DNA of 64,000 bases from Methylovulum sp. GTDB taxonomy: Bacteria > Pseudomonadota > Gammaproteobacteria > Methylococcales > Methylomonadaceae. This document shows, piece by piece, positions 1 to 7,880 of the stretch (positions are counted from its first letter, which is position 1; the number at the start of each line of letters is the position of its first letter). A program made the translations under genes and the position numbers. The stretch spans positions 29,207 to 93,206 of the forward strand of contig JAQTQZ010000015.1 of NCBI GenBank assembly GCA_028712695.1. Direction: 5' to 3'. Under the pieces are notes generated by a model. It was not told the origin of the DNA and searched no databases. It saw only the letters and a program-made list of their open reading frames with translations.

Positions 1-89
1 GGCCATTAGACCTTTATGTAGGGCCCGACGAATGGCAAGAAGCTGAAAAACAGCCATTCGCCCACATGAAATACGCTAGAAATCATTAA
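1..89 (+). CDS. C-terminal fragment of an unrecognised protein
   Basis: The window opens inside a reading frame (codons in phase from base 3) that runs 28 codons to a TAA at 87-89. The visible tail is polar and acidic-to-basic with no domain I recognise. A strong terminator follows 25 bases later, which supports this being the true end of a gene. Its position at the edge of tRNA-linked accessory DNA means it could be a mobile-element gene, but the sequence does not show this. Confidence 0.45.
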   Translation, partial: PLDLYVGPDEWQEAEKQPFAHMKYARNH

Positions 90-91
90 TC

Positions 92-112
92 TTTGTGTTT
101 AGTCCGTGTTTA
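92..112 (+). repeat. Left copy of a 21-bp island-flanking repeat
   Basis: TTTGTGTTTA-GT-CCGTGTTTA matches 3763-3783 at 19 of 21 positions, in the same orientation. Inside each copy GTGTTTA occurs twice, 11 bases apart, which is one helical turn. That spacing resembles arm-type integrase or excisionase sites, but this role is inferred. Confidence 0.5.
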
Positions 113-114
113 AA

Positions 115-146
115 GGGCTTATCTGTAATGGATAAGCCCTTTTTTA
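115..146 (+). terminator. Rho-independent terminator
   Basis: A perfect 9-bp stem (115-123 with 131-139, GGGCTTATC) has a 7-base loop and is followed by a run of T from 140. It ends the partial gene finishing at 89 and separates it from the promoter of the next gene. Confidence 0.85.
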
Positions 147-234
147 TTAAGCGCTTACGAGCCAATACCTGCTAATTTCATATCGGGCAGCTAAAATACT
201 GACATAAATCATAAAAATACACACAAACAAACGA

Positions 235-263
235 TTGACTCAAAATTTATTTATGAATACTAT
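235..263 (+). promoter_or_regulatory. Sigma-70 promoter of the HTH-GTPase gene
   Basis: TTGACT (235-240) and TACTAT (258-263) are separated by exactly 17 bases and lie 44 bases upstream of the start codon at 307. The -35 box matches the consensus at 5 of 6 positions and the -10 box at 4 of 6. Confidence 0.65.
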
Positions 264-278
264 ATGAAACGTTTCATA
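263..278. promoter_or_regulatory. 16-bp perfect palindrome, probable operator
   Basis: TATGAAACGTTTCATA is a perfect inverted repeat that starts on the last base of the -10 box and covers the expected transcription start. The next gene begins with an XRE-type DNA-binding domain, so self-repression through this site is the simplest reading. Binding is an inference. Confidence 0.6.
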
Positions 279-306
279 ATCGTTTTAATTTAATAGCGGA
301 GTCGTC

Positions 307-2469
307 ATGAATAGCCACAAGAATAGCGAAATTAGCCCAATTGAAATTGGTCATTTTCTCAGCAGAATTAGAGAGCAAGCAGGAATCAAACAAGCAGAGT
401 TAGCAAAAAAAATTACATGGAGTCCTGCAATGCTATCTCGCATTGAAGTAGGAGATCGCCAGTTGTCACCTGACGAGCTCCAAACAATTTTAGAGGGCAT
501 TAACACACCTGAAGCACTGCACCTATCCGAAATGCTATATCGCCAGTGGTCAATATTGCCCAGACCTCCATTAAGCCATCCCGATCAAGATATTCTTTGG
601 AATGCTGAGCAAGCGGCGCAAAAGCTGCTCGCACTGTCTGAGCAACCTGAAATTAAACAATCGTTTCAACATCGCTTAGAAGCATACATAGAGCGCATTG
701 AAAAACTAGCGACTCAGCTGCTAAAACGTGAGCATCAAATAGCATTTATTGGCAGTATTGGCATAGGCAAATCAACAGCCATTTGTCAGCTTGCCAATCT
801 AACAATGCCTAACCCTAATGGAAATTTTGATGCTGTACTTGAGGTTGGGTCAGGCGGCATCACAGTTTGTGAAGTGCATGTGTTATCAGGGTCGGAGTAT
901 GAAATAAGGATTGAGCCGCGCACAGATGATGAAATTCGAACTGATATACGGGATTTTGCTGTCAATCTATTAAGTGCAATAGACGTAAAAAAAGCTGCTG
1001 ATAGAGATGGTGGGGATAACGATTCTCAGGGTATTTCCAAAGAAATACAACGCGCTTTACGAAATATGTCGGGCTTAATCAGACGGTCTGAAAAACAAGC
1101 TACTGGGAAACCTATTCGTACAGATAAAGCGAAGGAATTAGCACAACAATTTCCAGAAGAACGTGATTTGATTATTGAAATAATGGCGCGAATGGAGCTG
1201 CACAAAAGAGATAGAAGAAACGTTCTGTATAATAGCAGCACAGGAAAGCCCCCTTTAAAATGGCTGAAGGATACTTTTGAGCTAATCAATAATGGACGCC
1301 ATCCTGATTTTACGTTACCAAAGCGAATTGAAGTTGTTGTAAAAGATCAACTCCTTGCACATAGCGAATGCTTGGTGCGCATAATAGACACCAAAGGCAT
1401 TGACAATAAAGAAACTGCTGCAAGACCAGATTTAGAGGGGCATTTAAAGGACTTACACACAATTACTGTTCTTTGTTCTGGATTTAACGACGCGCCTGCT
1501 AGAAATCCTTGGCAACTTCTTGAACGAGCTAAAGATATAGGTGTTCAGACGCTAGAACTTAATTCATCTTTGCTTATTTTACCACACACAGGTGAAGCGC
1601 TTAAAGAAAAAGATGAAGATTCAGGCCAGTACGTTGAATCCGAAGAAGAAGGGTATGAGCGCAAAGCTGAAACAGTGGAAGATGCTTTAGAGCCCCTTGG
1701 TCTTCGCGGATTGCCAATATATTTTTTCAACGCCTATCAAGATAACGTAGAAAAATTGAGAGAATTTCTGAATCAGCGCTTGACTGCGGTTCGTAATTCA
1801 TTTCGTATAAAGCTTGACGAAACCATCGAAGAGACTGAAAGACTGCTGGAAAATCATGAGCAAGAGCAAGTTCAAGAAGTTATACGTAGCGCTGGAAGGA
1901 GGATTGAAAGTTGGGTAAGACAACATGAAACATTGCCTACGATCAATATTCATGTGCAAGACGACCTAATAAATGCAATGGACAGGGCTTATGCCAATAC
2001 AATTAAGGCCACTATTTGGCGTAAAGGTAAATGGGATAAATTAGATTACTGTCATCATTTAAGCTATGGCTCTCGTTTGCTTGCCGCTAAGCTGCTTAGA
2101 GAACATGAATCGAAATTTAATGATTTTTGTATGACATTAAGCGGAGACCCAGAGTATGCGGATGCTCAAGACTTTATTAAACAAGCTCAAAATACGCTTT
2201 CCTCTGCTTTTCAAGCGTTGCTCAGTAAGATTGAATTAACTGGTGAAAGCTATTTTAGCAATGAACTGGCTTCGGCATACGCCGCACCGCTATGGGGCAA
2301 CTGTGAAGCCGAATATGGTCAAGGCTATAGGGCACGCGTTGTTCAGCATAATAGAGATTGGTTTAATGGAGAGCGCACAATAAAATTAGAGAAGGACATT
2401 TATGTTCTTATTGAAAGAGAATGGAGATTGGCACTTAATAAAGTTAGTGCATTAATTGAAATCGAATAA
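307..2469 (+). CDS. XRE helix-turn-helix / P-loop GTPase-like fusion protein
   Basis: This 720-aa protein has an XRE-type helix-turn-helix at about residues 14-65. It has a Walker A motif (GSIGIGKST) at 149-157 and a DTKG motif at 361-364 that fits the switch (G3) element of dynamin-like or TRAFAC GTPases. A long helical region of about 200 residues follows, as in stalk-bearing GTPases. Nothing transmembrane is evident. GGAG lies 7 bases before the ATG. Codon use is visibly AT-rich compared with fabI next door. The gene has its own promoter and palindromic operator and sits in tRNA-linked DNA, where defence genes often collect. I do not recognise a named family; GTPase rather than ATPase is inferred from DTKG, and no clear base-specificity (G4) motif was identified. 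Confidence 0.8.
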   Translation: MNSHKNSEISPIEIGHFLSRIREQAGIKQAELAKKITWSPAMLSRIEVGDRQLSPDELQTILEGINTPEALHLSEMLYRQWSILPRPPLSHPDQDILWNAEQAAQKLLALSEQPEIKQSFQHRLEAYIERIEKLATQLLKREHQIAFIGSIGIGKSTAICQLANLTMPNPNGNFDAVLEVGSGGITVCEVHVLSGSEYEIRIEPRTDDEIRTDIRDFAVNLLSAIDVKKAADRDGGDNDSQGISKEIQRALRNMSGLIRRSEKQATGKPIRTDKAKELAQQFPEERDLIIEIMARMELHKRDRRNVLYNSSTGKPPLKWLKDTFELINNGRHPDFTLPKRIEVVVKDQLLAHSECLVRIIDTKGIDNKETAARPDLEGHLKDLHTITVLCSGFNDAPARNPWQLLERAKDIGVQTLELNSSLLILPHTGEALKEKDEDSGQYVESEEEGYERKAETVEDALEPLGLRGLPIYFFNAYQDNVEKLREFLNQRLTAVRNSFRIKLDETIEETERLLENHEQEQVQEVIRSAGRRIESWVRQHETLPTINIHVQDDLINAMDRAYANTIKATIWRKGKWDKLDYCHHLSYGSRLLAAKLLREHESKFNDFCMTLSGDPEYADAQDFIKQAQNTLSSAFQALLSKIELTGESYFSNELASAYAAPLWGNCEAEYGQGYRARVVQHNRDWFNGERTIKLEKDIYVLIEREWRLALNKVSALIEIE

Positions 2470-2491
2470 TTGCTTTTGCCTGAATCATGCT

Positions 2492-2513
2492 GGGGAATTG
2501 GCTACAATTCCCC
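2492..2513 (+). terminator. Stem-loop after the GTPase gene, possible weak terminator
   Basis: GGGGAATT (2492-2499) pairs with AATTCCCC (2506-2513) over a 6-base loop, 23 bases after the stop codon. No T run follows, so it may be an mRNA-stabilising hairpin or attenuator rather than a full terminator. Confidence 0.4.
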
Positions 2514-2632
2514 ACAAAGTAGAGTAAAGATGATTACTTGCAGTATTTTGCAGGTTTTTCTCTTGAAGCCCCGCTCCCATACCCTTCATACCACGACATA
2601 ATTGCCTCACTAACCAATAATAGAGAGAAATT

Positions 2633-3163
2633 ATGATGGCCTATGAAGAAATGAGCATGAAAAACCTATTGGAACTCCATAACAAGCTATGTCCTGATAA
2701 TCCGGCAAACCCTAAGACGTTTGCGACCAAGGATAAGTTAATAGCCCGGATTGAACATATTAATGCTACAAGCATCATCCTTGTGGACTCTAGCATTGAT
2801 GGTGAATTTAGGATTTTAGGACACAAAAAGAAAACCGAGGCAACGGAAGAGCATATAGAACAACGCCTTGAGGTTGTCGAGGACGAGCTGGCAGCACCTG
2901 AAACACCTAAAAAAGCCGTTAAGAAGGCCAAAAAAAGCAAACCACTGGCCGAACCCAAACTAAAAGGCCCTACTATAAAAAGCGTTGCAGAAAAGTTGAT
3001 ACTAGACCCGGCTGGTTATCCTTACAAGGCCATAGTGGAGATGGTGAAAGCAGAAATTGAATGCAACACCACTATTGGGTGCGTAAGCTGGTATGCCAAT
3101 AAGTTGAGAAAGGCAGGGATTGAAGTGCCTGAGCGTACGAAGCCGATAAAACCGACCGAGTGA
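2633..3163 (+). CDS. Small basic-linker protein of mobile-DNA type, unknown function
   Basis: A 176-aa protein starts at the first of two adjacent ATGs behind a weak GAGAG. Three parts can be seen. The N-terminus (about 1-45) has a LLELHNKL pattern. A central stretch is acidic and then lysine/alanine-rich (KKAVKKAKKSK). The C-terminal half (about 105-170) looks like a small winged-helix or helix-turn-helix unit, with IKSVAEKLIL and CVSWYANKLRKAG. I recall similar short proteins from prophages and plasmids, but I cannot name the family. DNA binding is plausible from the basic linker and helical end. Confidence 0.65.
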   Translation: MMAYEEMSMKNLLELHNKLCPDNPANPKTFATKDKLIARIEHINATSIILVDSSIDGEFRILGHKKKTEATEEHIEQRLEVVEDELAAPETPKKAVKKAKKSKPLAEPKLKGPTIKSVAEKLILDPAGYPYKAIVEMVKAEIECNTTIGCVSWYANKLRKAGIEVPERTKPIKPTE

Positions 3164-3171
3164 GGGATAAA

Positions 3172-3203
3172 CAAAGTGGCTATATAGCGATATAGCCACT
3201 TTG
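3172..3203. terminator. Bidirectional terminator between convergent genes
   Basis: A 14-bp perfect stem (3172-3185 with 3190-3203) has a 4-base AGCG loop. It starts 8 bases after one stop codon and ends 10 bases before the stop codon of the convergent gene. The flanking T and A runs are short, so it probably slows both transcripts rather than ending one sharply. Confidence 0.65.
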
Positions 3204-3213
3204 CCATTAAGAG

Positions 3214-3648
3214 TTAAGCCGCTTTTCGCTCTTGCTCTTTCTTGTAATAATACTCAACGTCACCACTGACTACCACTTCAAGTTCTCCCCAACCAGAATG
3301 CTCGGAGTCGTCCATAGCATCTTTGATTAGCTTTTTTATTAGCCCTCTGGTTCTGTAGTGGTTGAGTATGAAGTCAGTTATTTGGTCACACCACCAGTAA
3401 AACGCTATATCAGCCTTGCGCTCGCACCCGTACACCTCGATTAAGCCTTTCCTGATATTGGCAGTGTTACAAGCATTAGCGACTAGGTCAAATAGCTGTT
3501 GACCCTCAAACTCGTAATTACGCAATTTAGGTAAAAATCCCTCAACTGCCGATATTACGTTAAGCCAGCGTTCGAATCGCCAAGTGCCTAAATAGCCTTC
3601 TTTTGAAAGCTGTTGAAGTTGAGCGGTAGTAAAGGTAGCAGTGTTCAT
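3214..3648 (-). CDS. Hypothetical 144-aa protein in the tRNA-linked island
   Basis: The protein begins MNTATFTTAQLQQL and is helical, with a tryptophan/tyrosine-rich middle (ADIAFYWWCDQITDF) and a charged C-terminus. No signal peptide, membrane segment or known motif was seen. AGGAC lies 8 bases before the ATG. It converges on the preceding gene with a shared terminator and is AT-rich like its neighbours. The function is unknown; an anti-restriction or accessory protein would fit the setting but is not shown. Confidence 0.6.
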   Translation of the reverse strand: MNTATFTTAQLQQLSKEGYLGTWRFERWLNVISAVEGFLPKLRNYEFEGQQLFDLVANACNTANIRKGLIEVYGCERKADIAFYWWCDQITDFILNHYRTRGLIKKLIKDAMDDSEHSGWGELEVVVSGDVEYYYKKEQERKAA

Positions 3649-3762
3649 TGTATCTGTCCTGTAAAGTAGGTTAATGCCAAAAGGCGTTTTTCAATAATCA
3701 CTACCCCTACAGGATGCTTTCAAGGTTAGCATACTTTTAAATTATTTTTCATTTATTCTTGT

Positions 3763-3783
3763 TTTGTGTTTAAACCGTGTTTA
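3763..3783 (+). repeat. Right copy of the 21-bp island-flanking repeat
   Basis: TTTGTGTTTA-AA-CCGTGTTTA is the second copy of the sequence at 92-112, differing at two central bases. It lies about 70 bases from the 3-prime end of tRNA-Thr, at the inner edge of the accessory DNA. Confidence 0.5.
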
Positions 3784-3800
3784 GGAAAACGTCAGGCAAT

Positions 3801-3833
3801 AAAAAAGGCCTAGACGAAACCGTCTAAGCCTTT
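3801..3833 (-). terminator. Terminator of the tRNA-Thr transcript
   Basis: On the minus strand a 13-bp stem with one mismatch (3821-3833 with 3804-3816) and a 4-base loop is followed by six T residues. It lies 19 bases beyond the CCA end of the tRNA. Confidence 0.8.
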
Positions 3834-3851
3834 GTTTTACTTCATGTTCTT

Positions 3852-3927
3852 TGGAGCTGGAGATGGGACTCGAACCCGCGACCGGCTGATTACAAATCAG
3901 CTGCTCTACCAACTGAGCTACACCAGC
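3852..3927 (-). tRNA. tRNA-Thr(TGT)
   Basis: A 76-base cloverleaf includes an encoded CCA: acceptor GCTGGTG, D arm GCTC/GAGC, anticodon stem GCTGA/TCAGC, loop TTTGTAA with anticodon TGT, and T loop TTCGAGT. The 3-prime half pairs imperfectly: U6-U67 in the acceptor, and C50-A64 plus G49-U65 in the T stem. The 3-prime end faces the accessory DNA, the usual geometry for tyrosine-integrase targeting. It probably reads ACA codons; the mismatches raise a small doubt about full function. Confidence 0.9.
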
Positions 3928-3994
3928 AAAGAAGCGATATTATATATTCATTTTTAATTTATTGTCTACTGTTTTTTAAGCTTAGCACGCTGGT

Positions 3995-4777
3995 TTAAGA
4001 GGCCGCTAGCCCGGCGATGTTATAGCCACAGTCAACGTAAGTAATTTCTCCGGTCACGCCAGATGCTAAATCTGAGCACATAAATGCCGCGACGTTACCG
4101 ACTTCTTCAATAGTGACGTTGCGTTTTAACGGTGCGGTGTCGGCGGCTTTGCTCAGCATCGCTTTAAAATCATTGATACCCGATGCCGCAAGCGTTCTGA
4201 TGGGGCCTGCGGATATGGCGTTAACGCGGGTGCCTTCAGCGCCTAAAGCGACTGCCATGTAGCGGACATTGGCTTCTAAACTGGCTTTGGCGACACCCAT
4301 TACGTTGTAGTTAGGGATTGCCCGCTCTGCACCCAAATAGGTCAACGTCAGCAAAGAACCGTTACGGCCCGCCATCATTGCACGGCCTGCTTTTGCCAGT
4401 GCGGTGAAGCTATAGGAGCTGACATCGTGGGCGACGCGGAAGTTGTCGCGGGTGGTGACTTCAACATAATCGCCATTGAGCGCGTCACGTGGGGCAAAAG
4501 CAACCGAATGCACGATACAATCGATGCCATCCCAATGTTCGCCTAGCACTTTAAACACATTGTCAATATGGTCATCGCTGCTGACATCACATTCAATGGT
4601 GATGCTGGAGTTGCATTCTGCGGCCATTTCCACAACGCGGCTTTGTAGCCGTTCATTTTGAAAGGTAAATGCCAGTTCCGCGCCTTCGCGGTGCATGGCC
4701 TGGGCAATCCCCCATGCGATCGAACGGTCGCTCGCCAAACCGACTATCAAAACTCGTTTGCCTTGCATAAAACCCAT
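3995..4777 (-). CDS. fabI: Enoyl-ACP reductase (NADH), FabI
   Basis: This enzyme reduces trans-2-enoyl-ACP in the last step of each fatty-acid elongation cycle in the cytoplasm. The 260-aa protein has the SDR nucleotide-binding start ([20 protein letters not shown]) and the FabI catalytic set: Tyr in [10 protein letters not shown], then Tyr and Lys in YNVMGVAK. Length and motifs are typical. Two in-frame ATGs lie 6 bases apart. The second (4777) is preferred because GGGGAG sits 6 bases before it and directly abuts the first. It is transcribed towards the tRNA and divergently from the lipoprotein gene. Confidence 0.97.
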   Translation of the reverse strand: MGFMQGKRVLIVGLASDRSIAWGIAQAMHREGAELAFTFQNERLQSRVVEMAAECNSSITIECDVSSDDHIDNVFKVLGEHWDGIDCIVHSVAFAPRDALNGDYVEVTTRDNFRVAHDVSSYSFTALAKAGRAMMAGRNGSLLTLTYLGAERAIPNYNVMGVAKASLEANVRYMAVALGAEGTRVNAISAGPIRTLAASGINDFKAMLSKAADTAPLKRNVTIEEVGNVAAFMCSDLASGVTGEITYVDCGYNIAGLAAS

Positions 4778-4842
4778 TATCATCTCCCCGTGCTTTTATT
4801 GTTAGAATAGGATTGTTTGTTAAAAAAGGTTTCCAAGTATCT

Positions 4843-7005
4843 ATGAGCCGTTTATTGATGTCCAGTTTTTTGTCCGAGATGATGCCATCGCCGTTTATTT
4901 TGGTCGTGTTGGCTGCGTTGTTGACGGGCTGTGAGGTGTCGCAACTGAATAACCCTTACCCACGCGCTGAAAGCAAGCAAGCGATTTTATACGAATCTTT
5001 TTCCGAGCGGCCTAAACACTTAGATCCGGCCATGGCTTACAGTTCGAATGAGTATGCCTTTATCGCGCAGATTTATGAGCCGCCATTCCAATACCATTAC
5101 CTAAAAAGACCGTATCAATTAACGACACTGACAGCAAGCAAAATGCCGGCTGTCATCTATCTAAATAAAGCAGGCGAGCCACTAGGGCAAGACACCAAAG
5201 ACAGCGATATTGCCTTCACTGATTATATTATCGACATCCAGCCTGCTATCCGTTATCAGCCACATCCTGCTTTAGCGCAAAACGCGCAGGGCGAATTTCT
5301 TTATCATCATTTAAGCGGATCACAACTTCAGGCGCTGAATACGTTAAACGATTTTGCCCAAACTGGCTCGCGTGAGCTGGTTGCCGAGGATTACATCTAT
5401 CAGATCAAACGTTTGGCACATCCAAAAAACCAGTCGCCCATCGCTGAGATCATGAAAAACTACATTGTCGGGTTTGCTGAATTTGCAGGGCAAGTCAGTG
5501 ATAAGCCTAGAGCAGCAATTAAGGATTTGCCAATGACGGGGGTGCAAGCGGTTGGCCGCTATCAATACCGCATCCGTATAAAAGGCAAATATCCGCAATT
5601 TAAGTTCTGGTTGGCAATGCCGTTTTTTTCGCCAATGCCGTGGGAAGCAGATGTGTTTTATGACCAACCGGGGTTGGATGATAAAAACATCACCTTGGAT
5701 TGGTTTCCTATCGGCACGGGCGCCTATCTGTTGGCCGAAAACAATCCCAACCGGCGCATGGTGTTATTAAAAAACCCTAATTTCCATAAAGAAACCTATC
5801 CTACCGAGGGCGAACCAGGTGACGAAGCCCATGGCTTGTTGGCTGATACAGGAAAACCTTTGCCATTTATCGACAAGGTCGTATTTATCTTGGAGAAAGA
5901 GACAATCCCTTACTGGACGAAATTTTTGCAGGGCTATTATGATGCTTCAGGCATTGCCTCGGACAGCTTCGATCAGGCCATCCAATTTACCGGTAGCGGC
6001 GGTGTTGCGCTAACGCCGTCGATGCAGGAAAAAGGCATACAGTTAGAAACTTCGGTCACCATGTCGAATTTTTATCTGGGTTTTAATATGCTCGATGCTA
6101 CCGTCGGTGGCGACAGTGAAGCCGCCAGGAAATTACGCCAAGCTATTGCTATCGCAATTGATTATGAAGAGTTTATTACCATTTTTATGAATGCGCGGGG
6201 CGTTGCTGCGCAAGGTGTGTTGCCGCCAGGGATTTATGGTTTTACTGAGGGCCAAGCAGGCATTAACCCTTACGTTTATGATTGGATAAATGGCAAAGCG
6301 CAACGCAAAAATATTGCCGCAGCAAAGCAACTGATGACTGATGCAGGTTACGCTAACGGCATAGACCCTAAGACTGGGCAGGCCTTGATCCTGTATTTTG
6401 ATACGGCATCGAGCAGTATCGATGACCGTCCGCGCATGAACTGGTACCGCAAGCAGCTTGAAAAATTGGGCATCAAGCTGGTAATCCGCGCTACGGATTA
6501 CAACCGTTTTCAGGAAAAAATGCGCGTCGGCAATGCGCAGCTTTTTGTCTGGGGCTGGAATGCCGATTACCCTGACCCGGAAAATTTCTTTTTCTTGCTG
6601 TACGGGGGCAATGCCAAAGTGAAGACTGGCGGAGAAAATGCGGTCAATTATGCCAATCCTGAATTTGACCGCTTGTTTGAAGCCATGCGCAATATGGATA
6701 ACAGTGACCAACGTTACCAAATTATTCAGCAGTTACAGGAGGTTATACGCCATGACGCACCGTGGGTTTTTGGCTTTCATCCCAAGAACTTTTCACTGTT
6801 CCATAGCTGGTATAAAAATATCAAACCGAATTTAATGGCTAATAATCAGCTTAAATATACCCGTATTGATCCTGTGGAGCGTGAGAAAAAACGTTCCACA
6901 TGGAATCGCCCCGTGTTTTGGCCGCTAGTGCTTGCTGGCATGTTGCTGGTATTGCTGGCATATCCTGCGTTACGGGCCTATCGTCGGCGTTTGACCGCAA
7001 AGTAA
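4843..7005 (+). CDS. Family 5 extracellular solute-binding lipoprotein with C-terminal membrane anchor
   Basis: This is an OppA/DppA-type binding protein (SBP_bac_5). A short hydrophobic leader ends in a lipobox (LLTGC) at about residues 27-31. The body carries family patterns, including FNMLDATVGGDSEAARKLRQ and FVWGWNADYPDPENFFFLLY, and suggests a peptide or oligopeptide ligand. An extra hydrophobic helix (FWPLVLAGMLLVLLAYPAL) near the C-terminus is followed by arginines. No permease or ATPase gene is adjacent, so it may work with a transporter elsewhere or in sensing. The ATG at 4843 is chosen; an upstream TTG (4813) and later ATGs (4858, 4879) are alternatives. Confidence 0.85.
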   Translation: MSRLLMSSFLSEMMPSPFILVVLAALLTGCEVSQLNNPYPRAESKQAILYESFSERPKHLDPAMAYSSNEYAFIAQIYEPPFQYHYLKRPYQLTTLTASKMPAVIYLNKAGEPLGQDTKDSDIAFTDYIIDIQPAIRYQPHPALAQNAQGEFLYHHLSGSQLQALNTLNDFAQTGSRELVAEDYIYQIKRLAHPKNQSPIAEIMKNYIVGFAEFAGQVSDKPRAAIKDLPMTGVQAVGRYQYRIRIKGKYPQFKFWLAMPFFSPMPWEADVFYDQPGLDDKNITLDWFPIGTGAYLLAENNPNRRMVLLKNPNFHKETYPTEGEPGDEAHGLLADTGKPLPFIDKVVFILEKETIPYWTKFLQGYYDASGIASDSFDQAIQFTGSGGVALTPSMQEKGIQLETSVTMSNFYLGFNMLDATVGGDSEAARKLRQAIAIAIDYEEFITIFMNARGVAAQGVLPPGIYGFTEGQAGINPYVYDWINGKAQRKNIAAAKQLMTDAGYANGIDPKTGQALILYFDTASSSIDDRPRMNWYRKQLEKLGIKLVIRATDYNRFQEKMRVGNAQLFVWGWNADYPDPENFFFLLYGGNAKVKTGGENAVNYANPEFDRLFEAMRNMDNSDQRYQIIQQLQEVIRHDAPWVFGFHPKNFSLFHSWYKNIKPNLMANNQLKYTRIDPVEREKKRSTWNRPVFWPLVLAGMLLVLLAYPALRAYRRRLTAK

Positions 7006-7142
7006 CCTTACAACCCTACAAAACAATGGACATATTACAAAACTATTTGCACTATTTATTAGGTTTACTAAGCACTGCCAATTTATGTAGCCAAACCCAT
7101 GGCCTATTGCAGCAACTGTCATCGTTACTTACCCTACATGAC

Positions 7143-7715
7143 ATGACTACGGCGGCGACCAGTTTTTCCCTCATTGCTGCGGCGGAAATTGGCGATAAAA
7201 GCCAGTTAGTTTGTATGACACTGGCAGCGCGTCATAAGCCCACACCTGTTTTATTAGGCGCTGTCGCGGCATTTGTCCTGTTAAATACGCTCGCCGTTGT
7301 GTTCGGTGTCGCTATTGCCAACTGGTTACCTGGCTATATTGTCGCCGCCGCCGTCGCAGTGTTATTCGCAGTCTTTGGGATACATGCCTTACGAATAAAA
7401 GAGGATGATGACGATACTGACGTCAAGGAAATAAGCAATCATGGGATTTTCCTGACCACTTTTTTATTGATTACCGTTGCCGAATTTGGCGACAAAACCC
7501 AGCTTGCCGTCGTGGCGTTAAGCAGCACTTCAACACCTGCGGCTGTTTGGTTGGGTTCGACAGCCGCCTTGGCTTTCACATCTGCTTTGGGCATTCTGGC
7601 AGGACGCACCGTGTTACAAAAAGTGCCGCTAGCGTTATTACATAAAATCAGTGGCACGATTTTTCTGGCTTTGGCGTTGTTCGCCGGTTACCAGTCTTAT
7701 AGCAATTTTGCGTAG
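7143..7715 (+). CDS. TMEM165/GDT1 family cation exchanger
   Basis: This inner-membrane protein of the UPF0016/GDT1 family exports Mn2+ or Ca2+, usually against protons. The family signature E-x-G-D-K-(S/T)-Q appears twice, as AEIGDKSQL and AEFGDKTQL, each starting a three-helix half. An acidic loop (KEDDDDTD) separates the halves. The ATG at 7143 gives about 190 aa, the usual family length. An in-frame ATG at 7026 would add 39 residues of unclear character, and neither start has a good ribosome-binding site. Confidence 0.85.
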   Translation: MTTAATSFSLIAAAEIGDKSQLVCMTLAARHKPTPVLLGAVAAFVLLNTLAVVFGVAIANWLPGYIVAAAVAVLFAVFGIHALRIKEDDDDTDVKEISNHGIFLTTFLLITVAEFGDKTQLAVVALSSTSTPAAVWLGSTAALAFTSALGILAGRTVLQKVPLALLHKISGTIFLALALFAGYQSYSNFA

Positions 7716-7880
7716 TCGCTAAAAATACCTGCCAATTGGCACAATTATTAATTAAACGAGTAAGAATGCTACCATAAGCGTCATAAATTAAGGCGGCGTT
7801 CCATAACCTGGTGCGACTATAGCAATCCTCGGCATCAAGAAAATTGCCCCTTATCCACCTGGCCACCAAGCGAGACTTGA

